Shown here piece after piece: positions 11,101 to 22,990 of a stretch of 64,000 bases of DNA (its first letter is position 1; each line of letters begins with the position of its first letter). The stretch is from positions 1,066,551-1,130,550 of the forward strand of contig NMRA01000024.1 of assembly GCA_002633005.1 (NCBI GenBank), in the 5' to 3' direction. The notes under the pieces are model-generated. The model did no database searches, had not been told where the DNA came from, and saw only the letters and a list, made by a program, of their open reading frames with translations. Source of the stretch: Phoronis australis. Its lineage: Eukaryota > Phoronida > Phoronidae. The position numbers were made by a program, and so were the translations under genes.

Positions 11101-12041
11101 CAAACTATGTTTGTAAAGAATGTGGAATTTAGAAAAAAAGTGTTAACTTTTCTTTGTACTGGTCTTCTCAAAAGTTTTTCTTGTGGGAGGTGAGCACAAA
11201 TGTTTTGCTGGGGTTCAATTCTTATGCATTGCAATTCATGTGAAAAAAATTACCTGATCAATTGTAACCTTTATAGTGATGACTTACAACCGGTGTTTAT
11301 TTTTTATGTTCTGCCGTGTCTTAAGTAAAGTTGACCACGCTTGACCTAAATCAAACACTAAATTGTCCAGATTCCAGGAAAGCACTTGATCAACAAATCT
11401 TGTGTTTGTATGGTGTGTGAAAAGTACAAGGTGCCATAAAATCGTTATAAAAATACTGATGTTTTTACCGCATTAAAAAAGCGTTGTAACCTTTAAAATC
11501 ATGAACCCAGAACTTATCCTGGAGGATGTTTTTTAGGATAATGGGTTGGCCATTATTAAGTATTAAAATAATAATAGAATTTCTGTCAGTACGAGATAAA
11601 CTAAAGAATGAGGTCAAATGTTTGTTCCGGGAGTAAGTGAGTGTAATTATTGAAGGGAGATCAGGTTTTCTTTGTCAGGGTAGGGTTTTTGTTTTTTTTT
11701 TCAAAAAAACTTTATCATGAGCATTTCAATTGACTGCTTGGCAACGAGTTATGTTACTTTATCATGTCATATTTTTCTTTAAAGTATTTATGCCATGTTT
11801 CGTGAACGAGTTCGAGACGAAATTGCCAACTTTAAGTTTGTTAAATCATGAAAGCGGCGGTGAATCTTTCCGTTGGAGCACTCAATGAACTCAGTTCAGT
11901 CCTTCAGGTTTTGTCAGGTGTAATTCGAAATGCTAGCTCCCGACTAACACTGTTCTTATTATTGACAAGTATGCTTATTAAGCCAACATACAGATGTTAA
12001 CTTCCTAAAGGTTATATTTTCTGGAAGTGGCTTGACTTAGT
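8157..12041. other. Long non-coding stretch with one CTCF-like site
   Basis: No gene, RNA or mobile element recognised. ORFs here are short and domain-free (for example 9664-9927). A CTCF-like core lies at about 8347-8362 (minus-strand reading CCATAGAGGGCACTG) and a better one at 8696-8714, listed separately. Confidence 0.5.
8696..8714 (-). promoter_or_regulatory. Isolated CTCF-like motif
   Basis: The minus strand reads TTCCAGTAGATGGCGGCAT, matching the CTCF core pattern CCANNAG-N-KGGCGGC. It lies outside any tandem array. The match is by eye against the known vertebrate/fly consensus; binding is not shown. Confidence 0.35.
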
Positions 12042-12522
12042 ATATGGTGTATTCCACAGTATTCGTTTTGTTACAGATGTGACATTCAGACACTTTAAAT
12101 TCCAATATAAAATTAGTGAAACATCACAGTAGTATGAAATTTTAAGTACACATTACACACTTGATGGAAGCACTTCAGGTATCAAAAGTTTTTAATTCTG
12201 CACATTATAAGTGTACTAAAATTTACTTTTAATTAGTGTTACAGATGTGACCGAAAATGCCATGGTTAATATGCTAATGGTGGTTTGTCTAAAAACTCTG
12301 TTCTGTCTTTCATATTATGGAACTAGTTTCCCTATAGATAATTTAACTATTTATTTGGCTATAACATGAAGAAAAGGTTTTTGAACTAAAATCAAGTCTT
12401 TGTATAATTATGAGCAATTTAAAAAAACCACGTGCGTTACAGATGTGACTGTTACAGATGTGACTATTTGGCACTTGCACTATACAGAGTTGTAGAATGC
12501 AATTTTAATGAAAACAAAGCTA

Positions 12523-12849
12523 NNNNNNNNNNNNNNNNNNNNNNNNNNNNNNNNNNNNNNNNNNNNNNNNNNNNNNNNNNNNNNNNNNNNNNNNNNNNNN
12601 NNNNNNNNNNNNNNNNNNNNNNNNNNNNNNNNNNNNNNNNNNNNNNNNNNNNNNNNNNNNNNNNNNNNNNNNNNNNNNNNNNNNNNNNNNNNNNNNNNNN
12701 NNNNNNNNNNNNNNNNNNNNNNNNNNNNNNNNNNNNNNNNNNNNNNNNNNNNNNNNNNNNNNNNNNNNNNNNNNNNNNNNNNNNNNNNNNNNNNNNNNNN
12801 NNNNNNNNNNNNNNNNNNNNNNNNNNNNNNNNNNNNNNNNNNNNNNNNN
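12523..12849. other. Assembly gap (327 N)
   Basis: Unresolved bases in the middle of the 14-mer element. The repetitive nature of the flanks (adjacent tandem 14-mers at 12436-12464) probably caused the gap, and the gap may hide further copies. Confidence 0.98.
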
Positions 12850-12917
12850 AAAATTGAGTCATGAAAAGTAAATCTTTACTTAGTGGCTGCAAAAGATGGT
12901 CACATTTCTTACATCAT

Positions 12918-12950
12918 GTCACATCTGTAACAAACTGTTACAGATGTGAC
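12918..12950. repeat. Perfect inverted pair of the 14-mer (hairpin)
   Basis: GTCACATCTGTAAC and GTTACAGATGTGAC are separated by AAACT, giving a 14-bp stem with a 5-base loop inside the TIR element. Confidence 0.95.
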
Positions 12951-13468
12951 TTGAAATGTTTTTTGATTTTTTTGGAACTGGATTGAGATATATTTGAGAA
13001 ATTTTGCTAAATTATGTTGATTAGGGTGAATAAAGAGAAAATTAAATTGTGTTAAAATTGATTTACTTTTTTTCTTAAAATCAAAACTTTTGTTACTTAA
13101 ATGTTACAGATGTGACTTTCACTAATTTGAAAGTTTAATTGGAAATACTAATTATCAAAAAATCAGGTAGTTTCAACTGTTAGTATACTTCTTGTGTAGC
13201 AAATGATATATTAAAACAATTTTGGCATTTATTTCTTCATGTCTGTAGAAAAAGTTATGAAAAAAGTTATGTCACATCTGTAACGCAAAATTTTACAAAT
13301 AAGAGATAAACCTTCCGATAAAAGCAAAATTTCTAAGACTAACAGAAAATGGACCTGCAGACAACAAAATTCAATGATTAAACTATGTGTAAACATCAAA
13401 ATGAAAGTTAAAAGGCTGATTTGAAATTTTTAAGTCCATGGCACAAATACCGTGGAATGCACCATATT

Positions 13469-14545
13469 TTGATTTTTACTCTTTTACTGTCTGCCATTGA
13501 TTGGGTCATGTCTCCATGTCTTCTTAGTAAAATTTGACAAAAAAAGAAAGGAGCATTGATTGCAAATTACGGTCTCAATAACATGTCCAAATTCCATGAG
13601 ATACGTGTTTGGGATAAAACCTCGAACAGACTGTTACAGTTTTTAAAATTTTCATTTCGTTTTTGTTCTATGTAACTTTTCAAGAAAATCACTTAAGACC
13701 CAGTTTTTGACAGCAATACTTTGGCTATATTTCATCTCAGGTTTATTCCCGAAGGCAACAGGTAGGCGTTCCAGGCAGAAAACGAAATAGCACTGATGAA
13801 AATTTCTTTTCAGTCTACGCAACTGTGTACTAATCACTCTGATGACTTGAGTTCGTAGTTTAAAAAGCTAATGAAAAAACCTAGCGCTTTTACCACAAAG
13901 ACTAGCTGTCGTCACGAAAAGGTCATTTTCGCCAACAGTTAGTTTCCTCACAACCTGAATTGTATTTGAGCAAACATTGAGGTAAAAACGTGTTCACTCT
14001 CCACCATAAATTGATCAATGTGACGATAAACAAAGGCCTTTTTTCCCCATTGTATATGTGTCCTTTGGCGTAAGCGGTGTGGCTACTTCAGTATTAGCGA
14101 GAACACCAGCACTGTTATTGTAACTCAAACTGTCCACTGTTTTCACTACTACAAAAGTTGCTACTGTTTAAGGTAGTTTGTGAATGGTTATTAGATATGA
14201 TAACATTCAGAATTTAGCCATTTTTGGACAGTTTTGTAGGGTGTCCCATAGTCGATGAATGAGTACAAGTAGGTGAATGAAGTCATGTATAGGGAAACAG
14301 GATCTGCTAAATAGGGTTTCAGTCCATTTTAGAGAATTTTCACGGAAAAGGGACCAGTATGTGGGGACTTATGGTTAGCAACTTTCCAAAAAAGGTATAA
14401 TCCATAGTTTCGTTGTTTCGTAAAGTACAACTTCCAATGTCGGAGGTTCTTTTGTAAGGAACTGAATAGGAATACCCACCTGAAAACCAGGTAAATCATA
14501 CAATGCATTTTCTACCTGTGCATAAAAGGAGAATTGTTTTCAGCA
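13469..14545. other. Non-coding stretch, nothing recognised
   Basis: No credible exon. A piece near 13490-13560 (GATTGGGTCATGTCTCC, TTAGTAAAATTTGACAAAAAAAG) resembles the 5' part of dispersed family D2 (compare 16310-16360 and 25250-25290). Confidence 0.45.
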
Positions 14546-14549
14546 TAAC

Positions 14550-14780
14550 ATATGGGGGGACAAATGAAATTTTACTTTCTGTCAAATTTCTCAACAAAAA
14601 TAAGATCTAGAAAATGGTAGTCTAGTTTTAGTTTGGTTTGTGTTATGTACAGGTTGAACATAACATTTGGTCAAGTTTCTAATATTTACAACAAAGTAAT
14701 CGGCCTTTGAGAAATTGAAAAATGTCAACTTTGACAATTTTTGTGCAGAATACTTCAAGAATTACCCATGTGAGATGCTG
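14550..14780 (+). repeat. Dispersed repeat D1, copy
   Basis: Clear copy: GACAAATGAAATTTTACTTT, GTCAAATTTCTCAACAAAAATAA, GGTTTGTGTTATGTA, AACATTTGGTCAAGTTTCTA, GCCTTTGAGAAATTGAAAAATGTCAA, then TTTTTGTGCAGAAT. Confidence 0.75.
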
Positions 14781-16860
14781 CCCCCTGCCATGTCATATAC
14801 AATACTTGTCTGAGTTAAAACCGGATTCCCATCAATTTGGAAAATCAAACATCGGGGTGGTCATTAAGTCCACCATGGACGTAAATTTAGAACATTCATT
14901 TGAAACTTCCCGAGAAATAAATTGTTTTTAAATTGTTCCACTTTTTACCGAGGATTTCATGAAAAAATCCTAAGTTAAATGAGATGAAAATGAATCGAAC
15001 ACAAAATTATACTTAAAAAACTGTGTCATATTTTTGAGATCTCACCTTTAATATTTACATCAAATAAAACTCGATCATGTTATTGATACCATTGTTTTGC
15101 TATCAATGTACTTTTCTTGTTTGCTAAATTTTGCTCCAAAGGATGTCACATGACCCAATTAATGATGATGGTGAAGCGTCAAAAACCAAATTCTTCAGGA
15201 TTTCTCCTTTCGGAAAATATATGGTATTATTGAATTAGAATATATTGTATTGTATTGTTTTGTAGATAAGGGTATTTAACTTGATGGTATGGGTTGGTAT
15301 TAATCTGAACATGGAGGTTTTAACTTTGAAAGTTCTGGGTGGGCGTTAATCAGCGGCAGAGAATTGATTAGTCTCTCTATTCTCCACCCTTTTCTCCCAC
15401 AGTTGTAAATTTTTATTGTAATGTAAATCAGCACCACAATTGAAAAAATTTAATGTCTCTCTGAACATTAAAAATACATAGTGGCTGAAACAAATTAACT
15501 CTAGCATGCATAAAAAGCACCTGCCCTCATTTGAACTTTATTATTTCATTGAAATAATAATTTTTTTTTTGTATTTCACTGGCGTCAAAGTAATTTAGCC
15601 TTTTTGCTTGCTTGTTTGAAATTTTGTACTAAAGAGATTCATAGATTTGAATGAAACCAGGCTGTTTGTAAGGTGTGAAAGTTATTGCTTTCTTTGATTG
15701 GCGATTTATGCTTTGAAATACATGCTTTTGGAATTTAGTTGATCTTGTATTCAATACCTGCACCGCTAATGCTCTTCAGTTTATCATTATGACAGACAAG
15801 TTGAATTTTATTTTGTGAAATTTCTCAACTGAAATAAGCGTCAAGAATTTTTTCTTTGGCGGAAGCATTGGTTGTAACATTCAGCTTAAACAAAACACAA
15901 ATCATGACTTAAAGTTTTAATTGAATGCAGGAACGAAAAATAAAGTAAGCCACTCAAATTCATAACATCCATCGTGTAATATTCCTTCTGTGTCAGGACT
16001 TGATTTCCATTGCAAACAAGAACATGAAAACCATCAGAGCATCAAGAATGTGCTTCGGAGTTTGTTGAAGTTGGTGAAACCCGTAACTGGGAATTTGAAA
16101 ACAATGCATGTACACATTGTCTGTGGTTCGAGTTGCCCGCGCGTTCCACTTATAATTCAGGATCAATGTCAATGTTTTTATGTAGGACGAGTTTGCGCAT
16201 AAAGTCAAATGTGCTCAAAACTATGAAATTCAACTCGACAAAAGTATATTTTCTGAAAGTAGAAAGGTTGTAGAATTTGACATTTAACTTTTTACCTAAA
16301 TGTGTCAGTCGTTAATCGGGTCATGTGACCATATTTTTCAGTATAGTTTAGCAAAAAAGTATAAAGGTACACTGTTTTATAAACAATTCCCATGGAGAGC
16401 GGTGCATAAACATAGTATCTGAAAGTTTCTTATGAATTGATGTAATTTTATTTTCGAGAGCAACGTCTCGTCTATCAAATCAGAAAAAAGTATCAAAATA
16501 AGGTCATGCGGAACATAGCTGTTGATTTTATTGAGGAGGCTGAGTCTATGGGTTTCGGCACCAAAAATGTTTTGCTGCCATCTTTTACTCTTCCCATACT
16601 ACTGTGCAGTCTCAACACTGGGGTTTTATCCTCCTTGCCGTTGTTGTCGTGTCTTAAGTGCATTGTGGGACCACTGTTGGCTCATAAATGTCTTGTAGAC
16701 GTGTAATCGTATACAGTTTTTGTTACCGTGTAGTTCCTTCTATTTAGAACATGACAGTGAAATTCTGTTCAATCAAAATTTTTGACAAAAATAAACTGGA
16801 TGGAAACTTTACTTCATTATTTATATACCGTAGTTTATATTCTGCAGTTGTCGTCAACAA
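14781..16860. other. Non-coding stretch with a partial D2 copy
   Basis: About 16300-16445 shares with 25240-25525 the blocks GTxAxTxGGGTCAYGTGACxAT, TTTAGTAAAAAAG-like, GGTGCATAAAxxxxAGTATCTGAAAGTTTC. Otherwise nothing recognised; overlapping ORFs at 15990-16208 on both strands have no domain. Confidence 0.5.
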
Positions 16861-16869
16861 ACTCATGGT

Positions 16870-17165
16870 GAAATTTCGAGTCAGAGGTTCGTGACGGCAA
16901 TGCGCCGACACTAGCTAACTTACGGACAGATTCAATGACTACATCATTCCCTTAGTGGACTGTCTTTACAAAGCGCTTTTTCAATACTTTTGAGAGGAAA
17001 ATCGTTTTCTGGTGACACCTAGAAAACTGGGTGACGGGTTTCACAATGAAACTTCCTAGATTTCACAGTGAAATTGTATGCGACAGCATGGCATCGGTAC
17101 CAGTTCATTTTTAGCAAATCCAATGATTGCAGCATCTCCTATGGTCATTTTGTCCGGCCGTCTTA
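16870..17165 (+). repeat. Decayed remnant of satellite family 2
   Basis: Two units resemble the 1.2-2.25 kb array: TGAAATTTCGAGTCAGAGGT, GCGCCGACACTAGCTAA, GGACAGATTCAATGACTACATCATTCCCTTAGTGGA, and later GCATCTCCTATGGTCATTTTG. Spacing between the cores is about 190 bp, so the remnant is rearranged. Confidence 0.6.
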
Positions 17166-18900
17166 TTGTGCAACTGTCTGGTCCACATTTTAAAATCCTC
17201 TGGATTTTTGCGCCTTATTGTGACTAGCTCAGTCACTGGTGGATAACTTGTGTGTTGTGTAACATAAAGATTCTAGAAACATACCCTTTGTGATTCACAT
17301 GTTTAGTTGTTCTGATGGTTTTTTTGTTCTTGCTGGAAATGAAAATGAAGTCTTATCATTGTAAGCAATATTATGAGAAAGGTGATATGCATTTTAAGTT
17401 GTTTTATCAATTTATTTTCGTTTCTTTTTTTGGGGGGGGCAGTCACGTTCTGAGTAAACCATTTTTCTTTTCAGTTGAAAACCAATTATCTTTTTACTTA
17501 GTTGGATTAAAGTTGAATTCATCATTGTGATATAGGGTGTAATCCGGAAAGGTTCAATCATCAATTGTCTACACTAGCAGTTGTTTACCAAAACATGGTG
17601 ATTTTTTTGACATTGAACTAGAATTTAACGTATGCTCACAGTATAAATTGGCCATTTTCCTCCAAGCTTTCGAAGGCTATCTCCCTTTCAAAAGCATTTA
17701 ATGTACTTGAGTACTTTTGTATACAAATTTTTGAAATTTTGAAGCCTATTTCCCATTACCGAGCACAGCCCTCTATAGCCTGGCTCAGTTGCATTGAACC
17801 TAAGCTTTTTCTGTTTTATCAAAAGTGCTCAATCCTTCTACCCTTTTGCACTAGAGGAAAAGTAGGCTAAGGTTAAACAATGTTGGTCATTTGTTGCTAT
17901 TAAAGAAAACCTAACTGCAGATGACGTTTCACTTATTTTCATCTCCGCTTTGTGCGCTTGTTATTCGAGTGTTATTGTTGGATATTTCTAAAAACAAGTT
18001 CTCTTTTTTAACTTCAACAAGGGTCAAGAGTTCGCGAGTGCATATGTGGCTGAGATAACCCGTGGTTATTTTAATCATCTGCGATAAAAACATATCAATG
18101 TGCTCAGTATTTAATGGATGTGTTTTTCATCCTACCTGGTGTTAGTGCATAAAGTATCTCCACAATACATGGGGGTGTGAACATCTGATTAGCCAACAGA
18201 GCGGGCGGAAATTTTCATGTGACACCTCCCTCTCCCCAGGGCTACCTTTCACTTAAGATTTTCAAGTCTAATTCTGTAATGGCTCTCTACACTTGAAATG
18301 TCGTAGCTACCTCAACTTTTTAATGGAAAATGAGAGTGCTGATGAGTCGGAACTACGCCATTTCCTTTGGTCACTGCATCTGTAGTCCATTTCATGAAAT
18401 TTGACATGTGAGACGCAACAGAGAAATTTCATCTCATGCTCCGATACTCTATTTCTGAAAAATTGTTAAGTTTCACTTCAGCTAAAATGAAAAGTCTTTG
18501 AGAGTTTACTAGAATCTGCTGGTCACTGTGACTATTTCCGTTACTTGTTTCCAACCAATTATGCAATCATAACGACTTGCCTAAACCTTTATTCAGCAAT
18601 TGTGAATTGGGAGGGTAAGACCAAATTTTTGTCTTAAGTTACTTCATGAAATGAACACTGATCAGCTTGGACTTAAAATGAACCTAGACGCTCTATTGAC
18701 TGACAACAATTACCTTGAACTTTCCGTGTTTGCATTTTTGTGGAATTTTTGCTCACTCTGCTGAAGACTAAGTGTTTTTCATAATTTCAGCTGCGCTTCA
18801 GTAAATACCATCGATTTTCCATTTTTTAGTTGCTCGTGTGTATTGTTTCACTCACCGAAATCCAACGATAGTTAATCAATGTGAGTAATAGGAATACCTT
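17166..18900. other. Non-coding stretch, nothing recognised
   Basis: No credible gene, tandem repeat or mobile element ends were seen. Confidence 0.5.
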
Positions 18901-18909
18901 TAGTGGCTA

Positions 18910-19180
18910 CTCAGAGGCTACTCTTGACGTGTAAAAAACAAACATCAGTTGCCTACATTGGCTGAGGTGCAGTGTTTCACATTTACGTCTAATCAATAAA
19001 TATCGTGGATCTATGTTATTTTTCACCTTTAGCTTCTCGGGATACTTTTAACGTAAAAATAAACATCAGATGCCTGCCTGCAACTGCCGGGGTGCCCTGC
19101 GTCACATTTACGTCTAATCAATACCTACATTTTATGTTATTTTTCACCTTTAAGTTTGCATGTACTAAAGCTCGTGTGTA
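18910..19180. repeat. Imperfect tandem duplication, ~125-bp period
   Basis: AAACATCAGTTGCCTACATT and AAACATCAGATGCCTGCCTG begin two units that continue with TCACATTTACGTCTAATCAA (18977 and 19102) and TATGTTATTTTTCACCTTTA. About two copies. Confidence 0.8.
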
Positions 19181-20494
19181 ATCAATCATGATACCGTTAT
19201 ATGAAGGTAATTTAACCACAACATAACTGAAGAGGTTTTAAAAAATATCAGCCGCCTGATGACCACTGCAACGCAATAAACATGTAGTCGATGCTATCTG
19301 CCAGTAGATCAAGCACTGGTTGTCAGGTGAGTGGTTTATTACTTTGAAGATGAACTTGGAACTGCTGTGTTTAGGAGGCTGCCATTTAGACATTTTGGAC
19401 CCAGATGAATGAAATTTCAAATGCCAAAATTAAAAAATATAAACAATTGGCCCTGCTCTTTGCTATGATTCTCAACAACTGGTTTGGGGCACGTCATTTC
19501 CAAACACAATTTTGTACAGTTTTAAGTACCGAAAAGCCCTCCCCCCGTGGTTACCTGATTGGTAAAAATACCCAAGATCTGCAAAATTATGGACACCCAT
19601 TGGTATGACTCTGCTTTTCTAACCCTGTTTCCTGATCCAAATCGCGCCACGTTAGTGCTAGGCACGTCATCTCTGACTAGGCGGATTTGTTTTAAGTATT
19701 GTTTTTCTCACACCATATTTTTTTAAGACTGTGAAAATTGTGAAATCCATGGTCATGGCACATGAAATTGAAAAAATCGCTAGTTCAGGTTCACTTTCAT
19801 TAATATTCTTTATCAAAGGAATTGTGCTCAGTAGTAGAAATTTTGTTGTTGGAAATAACATTTTTTTGTCAACAACATTAAGGTTTGTGAGTTTAGTAAA
19901 AATTTCTTTGCCAAAAACGCTCTTGATGACATTTTCATTTTTTTTTAAAGTGACCTTTGTTGAAAAGACAGTTATTTGAAATTTTAAAGTGAATGCGTTT
20001 GCTTCAGTAGGACATCGTGTTTGTTCAGTGAGAAATTTCAGATCCTAATTTAGGCATTTCTTACGTTTGTTCACGAATATAGGATAATTAGATGAGTTTA
20101 GTATTCAAATCAGGTAACGTCAAATAGTTTTCTGTTGTTACAAAAATTGCCCCTGGGCCTCATTTAAGTATCATTTGTATTCTCTGTATTCCCAAAATAC
20201 TGCGGCTCTAACACTTCCTTGTTGTTGTTGTGAATGTGAAAATTAACCTATTTTCAAATGCATTTCATCTCGACTGAGGTTATGTAGAGGTCGGGGATTT
20301 CTCCATTGATTTTTTACACACAAGAATATCTTTTTTTCTCTCCCATGTATTTATTCAGGGAAATAGAGACATCTGGTAAAACATGACGAACGCAAATTGT
20401 TCCGAAATCCAAAATGAACTGGCTTGCAGACCGTTTGGCTCTGTATTTGTCATACTTCTGTTTTTCAAGAGCACCATTCCACCTCATTGTGGTT
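19181..20494. other. Non-coding stretch, nothing recognised
   Basis: Overlapping short ORFs on both strands (19238-19979) have no domain and are AT-driven. Confidence 0.5.
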
Positions 20495-20497
20495 TAT

Positions 20498-20872
20498 AAT
20501 TATCATCATCATTATTGCCATCATCATCATCATCATTATTGCCATCATCATCATCATCATCATTATTGCCATCATCATCTTCATCATTGTCGTGGCTATC
20601 ATCATCACCATTGTCATTATCGTCATCACGACCATTGTCATCATCATTGTCATCGTCATCGTCATTATCGCCACCAGTGTTATCACCATTACCATTGTCA
20701 TTGTCGTCATCGCCATCATCACCATCATCATGTTATCACCATCCTCAATATTGCTGTTGTTCACACCATCCTTGTCATCAATGAAGTTCATTTTGTGATG
20801 TTGTGATTGTGAATATCATTGTCAGGGACTTAGTGCCATCATCACTGTCATTATCACCACCATCATCGTTGT
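20498..20872. repeat. Interrupted (ATC)n microsatellite block
   Basis: Runs of ATC/ATT/GTC trinucleotides extend over ~240 bp, with a second patch at about 20835-20870. They create long open frames in several frames at once (His-rich, Ile-rich, Ser-rich and, on the other strand, Met-rich), which is the mark of a microsatellite and not of coding. A smaller (ATC)n patch lies at about 23155-23180. Confidence 0.95.
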
Positions 20873-20889
20873 TATTTGCCATCATTTTA

Positions 20890-22640
20890 TTCCCTCAGAA
20901 CGCTTTGATTTCACTGTCATAGTCTCTGGCTAGATTATGATAAATATTCCATTGTGTTAAAGTGTCAATTTGATTTTAACTGAATGTTGGGTAGGTTTCC
21001 GGAACTTATTGAATTGATAATAGAGTCCATAAGTCGATGGTACATCGTGTTATAATATTTAAGTAAGTAGAACCAATATTCTCCCCTGAATAGCGGCCAT
21101 ATAATTGGTTCTCAAAATTTGGGACCCTGTAAGTGACTGTTTCCGACTTTTCACTTGTCTGCTTTCGGACGCTGGGGTTTTGAAAGTCTAGTGTTAAGTA
21201 CTGAATTTTCTAGTTGCGCACATTTTCAAAAAAGAAAATTTGTCTTATAGAAGCTGAATCTTGCCTTTGATGCACAATCCTTATTTACTTCTGCTGTACA
21301 CCTTTTTTCGATCCTAAGATCCATATAACATGATATTTTTATATTTGCCTCATCTCTGCTGTATGATTCTTTCCCTGTGATTTCTCCGTTGGTTCGATTG
21401 CCATTTACTCCATCGATGATCTGTCATTGTTCGCTGGCTTGTTTCCTGTTTACTTAGTCGAAGTTTGTGTTTTCCGTGGCATCTAATTAGTGAGATTACA
21501 TATAGAAGCAACAATCATCTGGACAACTTTGAAGGTGATGTCAACAGTGCTGGCAATATCACTTTGTACACTTCCTTATTTTAGCCAATCACCCTTAGGA
21601 AATATCAGTAGTGTATAATAACAAGAGACAGCTTTCCGTGGAGTTTCTTGCGAGAAAAATGAGACCACATAAAATCACGTGTGGGAGAGGCAAGGGTTTC
21701 GGGAGTAAATCTGCTGATGTGATTGGATGACATTTTTAGTTGCATAAGCCTTGTTGCGACAAGGGCCTTGAGGGTGTAGTGCATTACATAACCTGACCCT
21801 TTATTGTTTTAATGTTTTGTTTTCATTGTGTCTCATGAAGCAATATTTTATTTGTATTTCATTTTTATTAGGCAAAAGCCATTAGTATGTTATCTATCAT
21901 TTTTAGTTATTTATTTCTTTGTTATCTAATCGACATGAAATTCGCACGCAACACGTGTCTCGTCAGTACCTGGAGGCCTATGTTTCAGGTTAACATTGCA
22001 TGCAATGTGGCGTTGTGGTGCCCCTTTTTCATTATTTTGCTTTGCAGAGCCTTAAAGATTTTTTGTCTGAAACTTGGTATATGGTAGATCATATCAAACG
22101 CTATCTGGTGTATGTCATTTATTTTTCATTACAAGTTATTGTTCTATAGTTACTTGACGTTTTCCGAGGACTGCTCTTTGTTCTTCCCACATCCCTTGAT
22201 GGATCTTTCTGGAATTTGGTATGTAGATACATCTCGTTAAGCGTTATTTTTGCTGTGGCAATGGTTTGTCGCTCCGACTTACCATTCTTGAGTTATTTTG
22301 ATTTGATGAATATATTTTATTGATCGATTCCTCGCTGCTCTTTTGTTGGTCAATTATATGCACGGTACAGGTTGTTTGTTCAACTTGAAATTCTCAGACA
22401 CCATATCTTGTGAAAAGGTGTGAGCCTATTGTTTTTTGCCGAACTCGAACACGAGATGTCGCAGAGGCAACCACGTTTTGAATAATCGTTTTTTTCCGCA
22501 ATCAAATCTTCTGAAATTGAGCGTGTTGATGGATCCCATCATTGGCTATCGGTTTCTCACTATGGCTTACCCTTCTTGAATTATTGGTGTGACTGATTCC
22601 TCAATCCACTTTTGTGGGTTTACCATTTATTGAAAAGGCA
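20890..22640. other. Non-coding stretch, nothing recognised
   Basis: No element ends or credible exons. TTAATTAG-rich AT segments only. Confidence 0.5.
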
Positions 22641-22643
22641 ATG

Positions 22644-22990
22644 GCTGTGTTCAGACCAACTAACACTGTTATGTAACCCTTACCAGTCACACCAATAGTA
22701 ACTGTTGTAACCATAGTTGGTGGTTTTAATCCCCAGTTGCTCTCTGATTCACCACAGCTAGGGCCTCAGTGCGGCTTTGTTTCCAACAATATTTGATAGC
22801 AGCGCCACCAACTTTTGCAATTGCCGTGTTCACACTGATTTCCGATTGTAACCTCTCATTAAACCACCCTGGCAGAGGGTTTTAACCCCGCTACAGTTGA
22901 AACTTTTCAAACCAACTTTAAAGAATTATAAATTTCAAATCGGTTTTAATTTGGTTTTAAAAGTTATAACTGCTTAGGTGTGAACAGGGC
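22644..22990. mobile_element. MITE with TGTTCA-type termini
   Basis: The left end GCTGTGTTCAGACC (22644-22657) and the inverted right end GGTGTGAACAGGGC (22977-22990) match at 11 of 14 positions. The interior contains another GTGTTCACACTGAT (near 22828) and runs of GGTTTTAA/TTAAACC-type sequence. No ORF. Target duplication not evident. Confidence 0.6.

Larger units (their letters stand above)
12042..13468. mobile_element. TIR-bounded non-autonomous element with eight identical internal 14-mers and an assembly gap
   Basis: The left end (from 12042, ATATGGTGYATTCCACRGTA with C at Y, R as consensus) is inverted at 13446-13468; 20 of 23 positions match. Inside are eight exact copies of GTTACAGATGTGAC: plus strand at 12070, 12238, 12436, 12451, 12937 and 13103; minus strand at 12918 and 13271. 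None was seen outside these ends. Flanking sequence between copies is not obviously related. Several copies are about 166-168 bp apart. No ORF spans it. The superfamily is unknown to me; repeated internal sites are typical of transposase-binding sites. Confidence 0.7.

Noticed and set aside
12432-12892. ORFs of 118-142 residues at the gap
   Set aside because: Most residues are translated Ns; the frames exist only because the gap has no stops.
12070-13284. CRISPR-like reading of the repeated 14-mers
   Set aside because: This is animal DNA; the repeats are too short, vary in orientation and spacing, and lie inside inverted termini.
9484-16126. A 17-mer (TGTACACATTGTCTGTG) shared by 9484-9500 and 16110-16126
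   Set aside because: One shared 17-mer with unrelated flanks is compatible with chance at this window size.
20414-20806. Overlapping ORFs of 89-130 residues on both strands (His-, Ile-, Ser- and Met-rich)
   Set aside because: They arise from the (ATC)n microsatellite, which opens several frames at once.
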